Below, piece by piece: positions 1-5,802 of a stretch of 6,738 bases of DNA (position 1 is the stretch's first letter; each line of letters opens with the position of its first letter). Source of the DNA: Stenotrophomonas_A sp036566925 (GTDB taxonomy: Bacteria > Pseudomonadota > Gammaproteobacteria > Xanthomonadales > Xanthomonadaceae); NCBI GenBank assembly GCA_036566925.1, contig DATCVI010000138.1:1-6738 (forward strand), read 5' to 3'. Below the pieces are notes generated by a model that searched no databases, was not told where the DNA came from, and saw only the letters and a list, made by a program, of their open reading frames with translations. Both the position numbers and the translations under genes were made by a program.

Positions 1-348
1 CGCATCCTCAACATTTCCAGCGGCCTGGCGCGTTTCGCGCTACCGGGCAGTTCGGCCTACGCCATGATGAAGGGCGGGATCGAGGTGTTTACGCGCTACC
101 TGGCCAAGGAACTGGGTGCGCGCGGGATCAGTGTCAACACGCTGGCGCCCGGCGCGATCGAGACAGACTTCGGCGGTGGGCGGGTGCGCGACGATGCGCA
201 GGTCAATGCGATGGTGTCTTCGATCACGGCGTTGGGGCGGCCGGGCAAGCCGGACGATATCGGGCCGGTGATGGTGGCGTTGCTGGATCCTGCTACTCGG
301 TGGGTCAATGCGCAGCGGGTTGAGGCGTCTGGGGGGATGTTTGTTTGA
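1..348 (+). CDS. SDR family oxidoreductase, C-terminal part
   Basis: This is the 3' part of a classical short-chain dehydrogenase/reductase, a cytosolic NAD(P)-dependent oxidoreductase. The frame is open from the first base and codes for 115 residues before TGA. The catalytic signature is visible: NISS with the catalytic Ser at residue 7, then YAMMK with Tyr at 20 and Lys at 24, which is the normal 13-residue Ser-Tyr spacing. After it come VNTLAPGAIETDF (the PG motif after beta-6), the GRPGKPDDIG segment and the C-terminal ASGGMFV, as in FabG-like SDRs. The glycine-rich cofactor-binding N-terminus, roughly 135-140 residues, lies outside the window. An internal ATG at 64 is not the start, because the catalytic Ser lies before it. 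The substrate cannot be told from this fragment. The gene converges on the cstA-yjiX pair, and the first repeat element begins 33 bases after the stop. Confidence 0.92.
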   Translation, partial: RILNISSGLARFALPGSSAYAMMKGGIEVFTRYLAKELGARGISVNTLAPGAIETDFGGGRVRDDAQVNAMVSSITALGRPGKPDDIGPVMVALLDPATRWVNAQRVEASGGMFV

Positions 349-380
349 CGTGCGGCCTTTTGGTTGCTTGCGTGCGGTCT

Positions 381-480
381 CCGGGGGCGGAACGCTTTCG
401 GGACACGCCGTGAATACGTCCGTGTAGGCTAATCGGCGACATCCATGTCGCCGATTGTCCCGAAATCGCCCCGCCCCCGA
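381..480 (+). repeat. 100-bp palindromic intergenic repeat, copy A
   Basis: The element has 25-base arms at 381-405 and 456-480 that pair at 21 of 25 positions. Between them lies a 50-base middle (406-455) that starts CGCCGTGAATAC and ends in a perfect inner hairpin, ATCGGCGACAT with its complement around a 2-base spacer (432-455). As RNA or single-stranded DNA it would fold as a long stem carrying a smaller inner stem. The middle matches copy A' at 48 of 50 positions. From memory the GTGAATAC / TGTAGGCT core is common between genes of Xanthomonadaceae; I cannot confirm the family name or copy number here. It lies 33 bases after the SDR stop and may help end that transcript. Confidence 0.85.
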
Positions 481-503
481 AGACCCGACAGTGCAACGCG
501 GAG

Positions 504-565
504 GGGGAGAAAAGACGCCCTCATTCGTCGCTGTCGCGACACCTTCTCCCGCGCGCGGGAGAAGG
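504..565 (+). repeat. CCTTCTCCCGC hairpin repeat, copy C
   Basis: The unit reads GGGGAGAAAAGACG, then CCCTCAT, then a small stem GTCGC/GCGAC (527-540), then a perfect 24-base palindrome CCTTCTCCCGCG/CGCGGGAGAAGG (542-565). It matches, in inverted orientation, the unit at 671-733. This CCCTCAT plus CTTCTCCCGC pattern is, from memory, a widespread intergenic repeat in Xanthomonadaceae. No T-run follows the strong hairpin directly; a run of six T occurs at 590-595, too far away for a standard intrinsic terminator. Confidence 0.8.
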
Positions 566-614
566 CACGGCAGTTGATTCGGCAGCCGATTTTTTCTGAG
601 TCGCAAAATAAACA

Positions 615-633
615 AGGCGGCCTGTGGCCGCCT
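615..633 (-). terminator. Intrinsic terminator, minus strand
   Basis: A perfect stem GGCGGCC/GGCCGCC (616-622 with 626-632), extended by one A-T pair and closed by a 3-base loop, is followed on the minus strand by TTGTTTATTTT. That is a good rho-independent terminator for minus-strand transcription. On the plus strand no T-rich tail follows. It is the likely final stop for the cstA-yjiX transcript, but it sits about 270 bases past the YbdD/YjiX stop codon, beyond both repeat elements. It could instead end an unannotated short RNA. Confidence 0.65.
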
Positions 634-670
634 CAGCATCAAGAATTACGAACCAGCAAACCTAGCTGTT

Positions 671-733
671 CCTTCTCCCGCAACGCGGGAGAAGGTGGCC
701 CGACCGGGCCGGATGAGGGTGCTTTTTCTCTCC
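671..733 (-). repeat. CCTTCTCCCGC hairpin repeat, copy C' (inverted)
   Basis: On the minus strand this reads GGAGAGAAAAAGCA, CCCTCAT, a small stem GGCCC/GGGCC (697-710) and the main hairpin CCTTCTCCCGC with its complement around a 3-base loop (671-695). It is the inverted partner of 504-565. The small stem has a different sequence from that of copy C (GGCCC in place of GTCGC) but keeps all five pairs, which points to the fold being conserved. Confidence 0.8.
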
Positions 734-761
734 CCAAACCACGCGTCGAACTATCGGGCAT

Positions 762-861
762 TCGGGGGCAGGGCCTTTCCCGGACAATCGGCGACATGGA
801 TGTCGCCGATTAGCCTACAAGGATGTATTCACGGCGTGTCCGGGAAAGGCCCTGCCCCCGG
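762..861 (-). repeat. 100-bp palindromic intergenic repeat, copy A' (inverted)
   Basis: This is the inverted partner of 381-480 and has the same length. Its 25-base arms (762-786 and 837-861) pair at 24 of 25 positions, with only the outermost base unpaired. The 50-base middle (787-836) contains the inner hairpin ATCGGCGACAT...ATGTCGCCGAT and differs from copy A at two positions only. It starts 38 bases after the YbdD/YjiX stop codon and is in the same orientation relative to that gene as copy A is to the SDR gene. Confidence 0.87.
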
Positions 862-899
862 ATGCAGCCCGTAAAAATCAAACAATAAATATCGACCGA

Positions 900-1124
900 T
901 CAACAACACCGAAAGCCATTCTTCCCCCCATACCGAGCCTCCTGCCGCTCCCGAAAAAACGTCGGGTAATCCATAACCACCCGATCAGGATGCTTCTCCA
1001 ACGTATGGCGAACGTAGTTGTCGTAATCCGGAATCCCGCAACACAACCGCGCCGTCTGCACCAGGCGCCGCCACACCCGGCGGTGCGCCTGGTACTGGCC
1101 AACAGGAACCAGCCCGGTACCCAT
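900..1124 (-). CDS. YbdD/YjiX family small protein
   Basis: A 74-residue protein of the YbdD/YjiX (DUF466) family, which in E. coli is encoded just downstream of cstA (ybdD) and of btsT (yjiX). The family signature is present: the W-RRL-Q-ARL segment near residues 18-27, PDYDNYV at 32-38, FFRERQEARYG at 56-66, and the terminal Cys pair in FRCC. It has no membrane segment, so it is probably a soluble partner or modulator of the permease; the molecular role is not established. The start is the ATG at 1124, which overlaps the permease stop by one base (TGATG), with a weak GGCGGA site six bases upstream. A GTG three bases earlier is an alternative. The overlap indicates translational coupling. 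Length and both ends fit the family. Confidence 0.9.
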   Translation of the reverse strand: MGTGLVPVGQYQAHRRVWRRLVQTARLCCGIPDYDNYVRHTLEKHPDRVVMDYPTFFRERQEARYGGKNGFRCC

Positions 1125-3196
1125 CACAGATCCGCCATCTGCGCCGGGGTCAACGCCACGTAAGGCGTCTCCCGATCCGTCCGCACCGGACTACGGCGTG
1201 CCAAGACAATCGTCTTGACCGAGTACACCAGCACCGCGAATACCACGAACAGGAACAGCGCCGTCAGCCCAGTGTTGACGTAGGCATTGGTGACGATCTG
1301 CTGCATCTGGCCCACGGTCTTGGCCGGTGCCGTGATCGTATTGCTGGCAATTGCCGCCTGGTACTTATGCGCCTGCGCCAGGAAGCCCTGCGCCGGGTTG
1401 CTGTCGAAGATCTTGATCAGCCCTGCGCTGGTGGTGCAGATCAGCAGCCACGCCGCCGGCACGATGGTGACCCAGGCGTAGCGGTCGCGCTTCATCTTGA
1501 ACAGCACCACGGTGCCCAGCATCAGGGCGATGCCCGCCAGCATCTGGTTGGAGATGCCGAACAGCGGCCACAAGGTCTGGATGCCGCCGAACGGGTCGAC
1601 GACGCCGGTGTAGAGCAGGTAGCCCCACAGGGCCACGCAGCCGCCGGTGGCGAGGATGTTGGCGCCCCACGATTCGGTCTTGCGCAGGGCCGGTACGAAG
1701 TTGCCCAGCAGGTCCTGCAGCATGAAGCGGCCGGCACGCGTGCCTGCGTCCACGGCGGTGAGGATGAACAGGGCTTCGAACAGGATCGCGAAGTGGTACC
1801 AGAACGCCATCGTGTCCTCGCCCGGCAACACGTGGTGCAGGATCTGCGCGATGCCCACGGCCAGGGTCGGGGCGCCGCCGGCGCGTGCGAGGATGGTGTG
1901 TTCGCCAATGTCGCGCGCGGTGGCTTCGAGCATGTCGGGCGTAATCGCAAAACCCCATTCGCTGATCTTCGCCGCCACGGCCACGGCGTCGCTGCCGACT
2001 ACGGAGGCGGGGCTGTTCATCGCGAAATAGATGCCCGGCTCGATGATCGAGGCGGCCACCAGCGCCATGATCGCCACGAACGATTCCATCAACATGCCGC
2101 CGTAGCCGATGTAGCGCATGTGGCCTTCGTTGGCGAGCAACTTGGGCGTGGTGCCGGAGGAGATCAGGGCGTGGAAGCCCGAGACCGCGCCGCAGGCAAT
2201 GGTGATGAACAGGAACGGGAAGATGCCACCCTTCCACACCGGGCCGTCGCCGGTATGCGCGAACTGGGTCAGCGAGGGCATCTTCATTTCCGGCATGACG
2301 ATCAGGATGCCGACCGCCAGCGCCAGGATGGTGCCGATCTTGAGGAAGGTGGACAGGTAGTCACGCGGTGCCAGCAACAGCCAGACCGGCAGCACCGAGG
2401 CGACGAAGCCGTAGCCGATCAACATCCAGGTGATCTGCTTGGCGTCGAAGGTGAAGGCCGGGCCCCAGGTCGGGTCGGCGGCGACCTTGCCGCCCAACCA
2501 GATCGCGGCGAGCAGCAAGATCAAGCCGACTACCGAGATTTCGCCGATCTTGCCCGGGCGGATGTAACGCATGTACACGCCCATCATGATGGCGATCGGC
2601 ATCGTCGCGATCACCGTGAACATGCCCCACGGGCTTTCGGCCAGCGCCTTGACCACGACCATGGCCAGCACCGCCAGGATGATGATCATGATCAGGAAGG
2701 CGCCGAACAGGGCGATGGTGCCGGGGACCTGGCCCATCTCCTCTCTGACCAGGTCACCGAGCGAACGGCCGTTGCGGCGGGTGGACAGGAACAGCACCAC
2801 GAAGTCCTGCACCGCGCCGGCAAAGACCACGCCGGCCACCAGCCACAGCAGGCCGGGCAGGTAGCCCATCTGCGCGGCCAACACCGGCCCGACCAGCGGA
2901 CCGGCACCGGCAATGGCGGCGAAGTGGTGGCCGAACAACACGTGCTTGTTGGTGGGCACGTAGTCCAGGCCGTCGTTGTTCAGTTGCGCCGGGGTGGCGC
3001 GGGTGGGGTCCAGCTGCATCACCTTGGTGGCGATGAACAGGCTGTAGTAGCGGTAGGCCACCAGGTAGATGGAAACCGCCGCGACCACGATCCACAGGGC
3101 GTTGATCTGCTCGCCCCGGCGCAGGGCTATGGTGCCCAGGCAGAAGGCGCCAAGCAGCGCGAGTGCGGCCCAGGCCAGTTTCGAAAAACCTTTCAT
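1124..3196 (-). CDS. cstA: CstA/BtsT family carbon-starvation permease (pyruvate/peptide transport)
   Basis: A 690-residue polytopic inner-membrane protein of the CstA family (E. coli CstA and BtsT are about 700-716 residues). E. coli BtsT imports pyruvate with protons; CstA has been linked to peptide and pyruvate uptake during carbon limitation. Family landmarks are DYVPTNKHVLFGHHF (78-92), AGAGPLVGPVLAAQ (96-109), LPVWLLLAPRDYLSTFLK (269-286), GAVSGFHALISSGTTPK (336-352) and WYHFAILFEALF with VDAGTRAGRFM (466-492). Many hydrophobic helices run along the whole length, followed by a short charged cytoplasmic tail. The start is ATG at 3196, preceded by GGAGG seven bases upstream; an upstream TTG at 3211 would overlap that site and is rejected. 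The gene is followed immediately by the YbdD/YjiX gene and is divergent from a pirin gene. No frameshift is seen. I cannot tell whether the main substrate is pyruvate or peptides. Confidence 0.93.
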   Translation of the reverse strand: MKGFSKLAWAALALLGAFCLGTIALRRGEQINALWIVVAAVSIYLVAYRYYSLFIATKVMQLDPTRATPAQLNNDGLDYVPTNKHVLFGHHFAAIAGAGPLVGPVLAAQMGYLPGLLWLVAGVVFAGAVQDFVVLFLSTRRNGRSLGDLVREEMGQVPGTIALFGAFLIMIIILAVLAMVVVKALAESPWGMFTVIATMPIAIMMGVYMRYIRPGKIGEISVVGLILLLAAIWLGGKVAADPTWGPAFTFDAKQITWMLIGYGFVASVLPVWLLLAPRDYLSTFLKIGTILALAVGILIVMPEMKMPSLTQFAHTGDGPVWKGGIFPFLFITIACGAVSGFHALISSGTTPKLLANEGHMRYIGYGGMLMESFVAIMALVAASIIEPGIYFAMNSPASVVGSDAVAVAAKISEWGFAITPDMLEATARDIGEHTILARAGGAPTLAVGIAQILHHVLPGEDTMAFWYHFAILFEALFILTAVDAGTRAGRFMLQDLLGNFVPALRKTESWGANILATGGCVALWGYLLYTGVVDPFGGIQTLWPLFGISNQMLAGIALMLGTVVLFKMKRDRYAWVTIVPAAWLLICTTSAGLIKIFDSNPAQGFLAQAHKYQAAIASNTITAPAKTVGQMQQIVTNAYVNTGLTALFLFVVFAVLVYSVKTIVLARRSPVRTDRETPYVALTPAQMADL

Positions 3197-3203
3197 GTGG
3201 TCC

Positions 3204-3208
3204 CCTCC
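3204..3208 (-). promoter_or_regulatory. Shine-Dalgarno of cstA
   Basis: GGAGG within a GGGAGGGGA run on the minus strand, seven bases before ATG 3196. It fixes the start there and argues against the TTG at 3211. Confidence 0.8.
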
Positions 3209-3376
3209 CAAAAGATTCGTCCAAGGTTCCCCCCGCGCCGCGCTGGGGTCAATGCTGGGCGCTAGGACTTTGGTCGTAGAGCGTCACACGCCGATTCGCC
3301 CATGCCCGGAACAATAGGTTGCGCCAGGTGTCATTGGTCGGCGGCCCCTGCGCACCCATCCTGTGTCGAACTTCCC
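3209..3376. promoter_or_regulatory. Divergent promoter region between cstA and pirin
   Basis: The permease and the pirin are transcribed away from each other from this spacer, so both promoters are expected here. I see no convincing -35/-10 pair. On the minus strand TTGACC (-35-like, around 3250) lacks a good -10 at the right distance. A CRP/Clp-like half-site TCACA (3284-3288) has no matching second half. The region is less repetitive than the convergent spacer, and nothing in it looks like a riboswitch. Confidence 0.4.
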
Positions 3377-3381
3377 AGGAG
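3377..3381 (+). promoter_or_regulatory. Shine-Dalgarno of pirin
   Basis: AGGAG seven bases before ATG 3389. It decides the start against an in-frame ATG at 3302, which would add 29 residues with no similarity to pirins. Confidence 0.8.
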
Positions 3382-3388
3382 TCACGCC

Positions 3389-4249
3389 ATGAGCGCCACC
3401 CACCCCGCCTCCCCGGCACGCCTGCTGCGCACCCTGCGCGGCCGCGCCACTTCCGACGGCGCCGGGGTCAAGCTGACCCGCGTCATCGGCTCGGCCGAGC
3501 TGCCCGACCTGGATCCGTTCCTGCTGCTGGACGAGTTCGGCACCGACCAGGCCGAGGACTACATCGCCGGTTTCCCGAGCCACCCGCACCGCGGCTTCGA
3601 GACGGTGACCTACATGCTCGATGGGCGCATGCGGCACAAGGACAACCACGGCAACGAAGGCCTGCTCACCCCGGGCAGCGTGCAATGGATGACCGCCGGC
3701 CGCGGCCTGATCCATTCGGAAATGCCCGAGCAGGAGTCCGGCCGCATGCGCGGCTTCCAGCTGTGGGTGAACCTGCCGGCGCGCGACAAGATGAGCGAGC
3801 CGAAGTACCAGGAGTTCCCGGCCGAGCGCATTCCGGTGACCACCCCGGCGGCGGGCGTCAGCGTCAAGGTCATCGCCGGCCGCGTCGGCGACACGGTCGG
3901 GCCGATCGTGCAGCCGGCGACCGATCCGCTGTATCTGGATATCGAACTGGCCGCGAACGTGGCCTGGGAATACGCGCTGCCGGAAGGCCACAACCTCTTC
4001 GCCTACGTCTTCGAGGGTGCGGCGACGGTGGGCGAGGGCGATGAGGCGCGCGCGCTGGAGGCGCAGCAGCTCGGTGTGATCGGGGGCGGCGACGTGCTGC
4101 AGCTGCGTGCCGGCAACCAGGGCGCTCGCCTGATCCTGGTCGCGGGGCGGCCCCTGCGCGAGCCGGTGACCCGGCATGGTCCGTTCGTGATGAACACCAA
4201 GCAGGAAATCATGCAGGCGTTCGTCGATTACCAGGAAGGGCGCTTCTAG
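3389..4249 (+). CDS. Pirin family protein (canonical, human-pirin-like)
   Basis: A 286-residue bicupin of the pirin family, a cytosolic metal-binding protein. The four metal ligands of human pirin are present: His65 and His67 in HPHRGFETVTY, and His109 and Glu111 in WMTAGRGLIHSEMP. The match to eukaryotic pirin continues through LQLWVNL-like, PLYLD, PLREPV and HGPFVMNT segments, with the protein ending soon after the last. Bacterial pirins have been reported as quercetin 2,3-dioxygenases (E. coli YhhW), and Serratia marcescens pirin was reported to bind pyruvate dehydrogenase E1 and alter pyruvate flow; which applies here is unknown. It is divergent from the CstA/BtsT permease, which makes a pyruvate link attractive but unproven. 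The gene is monocistronic as seen, converging on aqpZ with a strong palindrome between them. A long open frame on the opposite strand is a codon-use shadow. Confidence 0.93.
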   Translation: MSATHPASPARLLRTLRGRATSDGAGVKLTRVIGSAELPDLDPFLLLDEFGTDQAEDYIAGFPSHPHRGFETVTYMLDGRMRHKDNHGNEGLLTPGSVQWMTAGRGLIHSEMPEQESGRMRGFQLWVNLPARDKMSEPKYQEFPAERIPVTTPAAGVSVKVIAGRVGDTVGPIVQPATDPLYLDIELAANVAWEYALPEGHNLFAYVFEGAATVGEGDEARALEAQQLGVIGGGDVLQLRAGNQGARLILVAGRPLREPVTRHGPFVMNTKQEIMQAFVDYQEGRF

Positions 4250-4256
4250 CTGGCGC

Positions 4257-4288
4257 TGAGCGCAGCCGCATCGATGCGGCTGCGCTCA
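4257..4288. terminator. Perfect 32-bp palindrome, probable bidirectional terminator
   Basis: The sequence from TGAGCGCAGCCGCATC to its exact complement is palindromic over all 32 bases, centred on ATCGAT. It lies eight bases after the pirin stop and 17 bases after the aqpZ stop, between convergent genes, which suits a shared terminator. Neither strand has a T-run after the stem (the plus side continues ACCCTCTCACC), so it is not a canonical intrinsic terminator; it may instead protect 3' ends or act with Rho. Confidence 0.6.
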
Positions 4289-4304
4289 CCCTCTCACCAG
4301 GGAA

Positions 4305-5048
4305 TCAGCTGCCGCTACCGACGATGTGCGGGTCCGGCCGGCCCAGGATCTTGTAGATCACCCCGCCGATCACCCCGCCCAGCAACGGCGCCAACCAGAA
4401 CAGCCACAGCTGCCCCAGGGCACCGGGACCGGCGAACACCGCCACCGCGGTGGAACGCGCCGGGTTTACCGAAGTGTTGGTCACCGGGATGCTGATCAGG
4501 TGGATCAAGGTCAGTGCCAGGCCAATGGCAATCGGTGCGAAGCCCACCGGTGCATTGGTATGGGTCGAGCCCATGATCACCAGCAGGAACACGGCCGTGA
4601 GCACCACCTCGCACAGGAACGCCGCCACCAGCGAATAGCCACCGGGCGACATCGCACCAAAGCCGTTGCTGGCGAAGGTGCCGGCTGCGTTGGGATCGAT
4701 CGCGAAATCGGCGCGACCATGGGCGATATGGAACAGCACTGCGGCAGCGAGCAGGCCGCCGAGCACCTGGGCGACCCAGTAGGGAATGAGGTCGCGCGCC
4801 GGGAAGCGGCCGCCGGCCACGAGGCCGAGACTCACCGCCGGATTGAAATGGCCGCCGGAAATATGCCCGAAGGCGTAGGCGCCGGTAAGCACGGTCAGGC
4901 CGAAGGCCAGGGCGACGCCAAGGAAGCCGATGCCCAGCGGGTTACCGGCACCGCCAAAGTTGGCCGCCAATACCGCGCTGCCGCAACCGCCCAGAACCAG
5001 CCAGAACGTACCGAGGAACTCCGCCGTCAATCGCTTAGCCAGTGACAT
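4305..5048 (-). CDS. aqpZ: Aquaporin Z, water channel
   Basis: A 247-residue inner-membrane aquaporin (E. coli AqpZ is 231). Both pore motifs are intact: NPA at 69-71 in SGGHFNPAVS and NPA at 195-197 in TNTSVNPARS. The selectivity-filter residues of water-specific AqpZ are all present: Phe49, His183, Thr192 and Arg198. This predicts a water channel and not a glycerol facilitator (GlpF-type filters differ). The protein shares long stretches with E. coli AqpZ, for example GVALAFGLTVLT and ALTLIHLISIPVTNT, and has the usual six helices plus two half-helices. Relative to E. coli it has small insertions near residues 30-36 and between 110 and 125. The start is ATG 5048 with AGGAG seven bases upstream; the in-frame extension to 5096 is rejected. 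It converges on the pirin gene and follows the exported-protein gene by 110 bases. Confidence 0.96.
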   Translation of the reverse strand: MSLAKRLTAEFLGTFWLVLGGCGSAVLAANFGGAGNPLGIGFLGVALAFGLTVLTGAYAFGHISGGHFNPAVSLGLVAGGRFPARDLIPYWVAQVLGGLLAAAVLFHIAHGRADFAIDPNAAGTFASNGFGAMSPGGYSLVAAFLCEVVLTAVFLLVIMGSTHTNAPVGFAPIAIGLALTLIHLISIPVTNTSVNPARSTAVAVFAGPGALGQLWLFWLAPLLGGVIGGVIYKILGRPDPHIVGSGS

Positions 5049-5055
5049 GAGGCAA

Positions 5056-5060
5056 CTCCT
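5056..5060 (-). promoter_or_regulatory. Shine-Dalgarno of aqpZ
   Basis: AGGAG seven bases before ATG 5048 on the minus strand. It sets the start, and it directly abuts the hairpin at 5061-5092. Confidence 0.75.
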
Positions 5061-5092
5061 GCGCAGGCCCGCCCGGAAGGGGCGGGATGCGC
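5061..5092 (-). promoter_or_regulatory. Hairpin abutting the aqpZ ribosome-binding site
   Basis: CCCGCCC/GGGCGGG (5068-5074 with 5080-5086) closes a 5-base loop. After a small bulge the stem is extended by GCGCA/TGCGC (5061-5065 with 5088-5092). On the minus strand the stem ends directly at the AGGAG of aqpZ. It could terminate readthrough from the upstream gene (no T-run follows), stabilise the leader, or affect ribosome access. The pairing is seen directly; the role is a guess. Confidence 0.4.
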
Positions 5093-5158
5093 GCATTCAA
5101 TGCCTGGCCGCGGCGCTTGGCAACGGTAGTTTTTCGGTTGCAGCGGTTTGCGCAGGGC

Positions 5159-5611
5159 TCAGCGCGTGAGCGCCAGGCTCGCCGGCTCCAGGTCCAGGCG
5201 CTGCGTCAGCCCCTGCAGGGTGCGCAGTTCCTGGGCATCGCCGGCACTGACCCACACCTGGGCAAAGCGCTTTTTCCCAAGCTCGATCACCGCCACGCGG
5301 CGGTTGGCGACCTCACGGCCACCCAGGTCGGGGCGATACCAGTAGAAGTCTTCCTCGGCGAGCTGGCCCTTCTCCTCGCGGTGGTCGCGCGGCAGGCTCA
5401 GGCCGGGCGAACGCGCGGTGAGCATGACGCCCAGCACTTCGCGGCCATCGGCGGTGAGCGCCTTGCAGGAAAGGTAGTCGGCGCCGGCCAACTGCTTCCA
5501 TTCCAGCCCGGCGGCTGGCGGCAAGGTGGGACAAGTGGGCGATTGCTGCGCCATGGCGGCGCCGCTGGCAGACAGCAGGAACAGGCCGAACAAGCGGGTT
5601 GCGGAGTTCAT
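5159..5611 (-). CDS. Exported hypothetical protein with a Cys pair
   Basis: I do not recognise the family. The 150-residue product starts with a Sec-type signal peptide: an Arg at residue 6, a hydrophobic core LFGLFLLSASGAA, and a likely signal peptidase I site after AMA at residue 21. No lipobox Cys follows, so a soluble periplasmic or secreted protein of about 129 residues is expected. The mature part has exactly two cysteines, Cys27 and Cys49 (TCPTLP and LSCKAL), which could form a disulfide. The rest looks like a small beta-rich domain, with an aromatic patch EEDFYWYRPDLGG followed by VAVIELGKKRFAQVWV. The start at ATG 5611 is preferred over 5653 because the signal peptide begins there and AGGGGA lies six bases upstream. 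It is on the same strand as aqpZ, 110 bases before it, and may or may not share its transcript. Confidence 0.75.
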   Translation of the reverse strand: MNSATRLFGLFLLSASGAAMAQQSPTCPTLPPAAGLEWKQLAGADYLSCKALTADGREVLGVMLTARSPGLSLPRDHREEKGQLAEEDFYWYRPDLGGREVANRRVAVIELGKKRFAQVWVSAGDAQELRTLQGLTQRLDLEPASLALTR

Positions 5612-5802
5612 TGTTTTTCCCCTGGCAGTGAATGCTAACGGGAAGGCGCGCATCGCCTGGGTCGGTTCGCCTACGGGTACCTCCCGAATCGCCCGCGTGG
5701 CGCATCCCCATGCGCGTTCCCGACGTGCCGCCCATCACAACGGATGGGTGGACGCCCTCACCATAGCCAAGCCTGGGCCGGGGAGCAAATCGGCCCGGTG
5801 AA

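Larger units (their letters stand above)
381..861. repeat. Nested mirror-symmetric array of inverted repeats filling the convergent intergenic region
   Basis: The 551 bases between the SDR stop and the YbdD/YjiX stop hold no credible gene. The order is element A (381-480), element C (504-565), a central hairpin (615-633), C inverted (671-733) and A inverted (762-861). The midpoints of the A pair (about 621), of the C-pair hairpins (about 618) and of the central hairpin (624) nearly coincide. The segments 568-614 and 634-670 are not complementary to each other, so this is not one simple large inverted duplication. Read from either gene, the order after the stop codon is the same: A, then C, then the centre. 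The outer elements begin 33 and 38 bases after the two stop codons. The set may act in 3'-end formation for both transcripts; that is inference. Confidence 0.8.

Noticed and set aside
445..813. Plus-strand 122-codon frame in the repeat array
   Set aside because: It runs through both hairpin repeats and the central terminator, has no good ribosome-binding site and shows no protein-like composition.
349..899. CRISPR array or small transposon in the repeat-rich spacer
   Set aside because: The repeats are two inverted pairs, not direct repeats with regular spacers, and no transposase or target-site duplication is visible.
1365..2237. Minus-strand 290-codon frame inside the permease gene
   Set aside because: It is a frame-shifted shadow of cstA, Arg/His/Pro-rich with no domain; the permease itself reads through intact.
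1367..3265. Long open frame (632 codons) on the plus strand
   Set aside because: It lies antisense to the permease gene; its composition (rich in Arg, Gln, His, Asp, Gly) is typical of the shadow frame of a GC-rich membrane-protein gene.
3280..3300. CRP/Clp-like operator in the cstA-pirin spacer
   Set aside because: Only one half-site (TCACA at 3284-3288) fits; the other half does not match.
3300..3350. Sigma-54-type promoter on the minus strand upstream of cstA
   Set aside because: A TGGC-like block is present, but the downstream TTGC element is missing at the required spacing.
3302..3388. Possible 29-residue N-terminal extension of the first pirin
   Set aside because: There is no similarity to pirin N-termini and no Shine-Dalgarno, whereas ATG 3389 has AGGAG at good spacing.
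3284..4177. Minus-strand 297-codon frame opposite the first pirin
   Set aside because: The pirin on the plus strand has complete family motifs; this frame is its antisense shadow.
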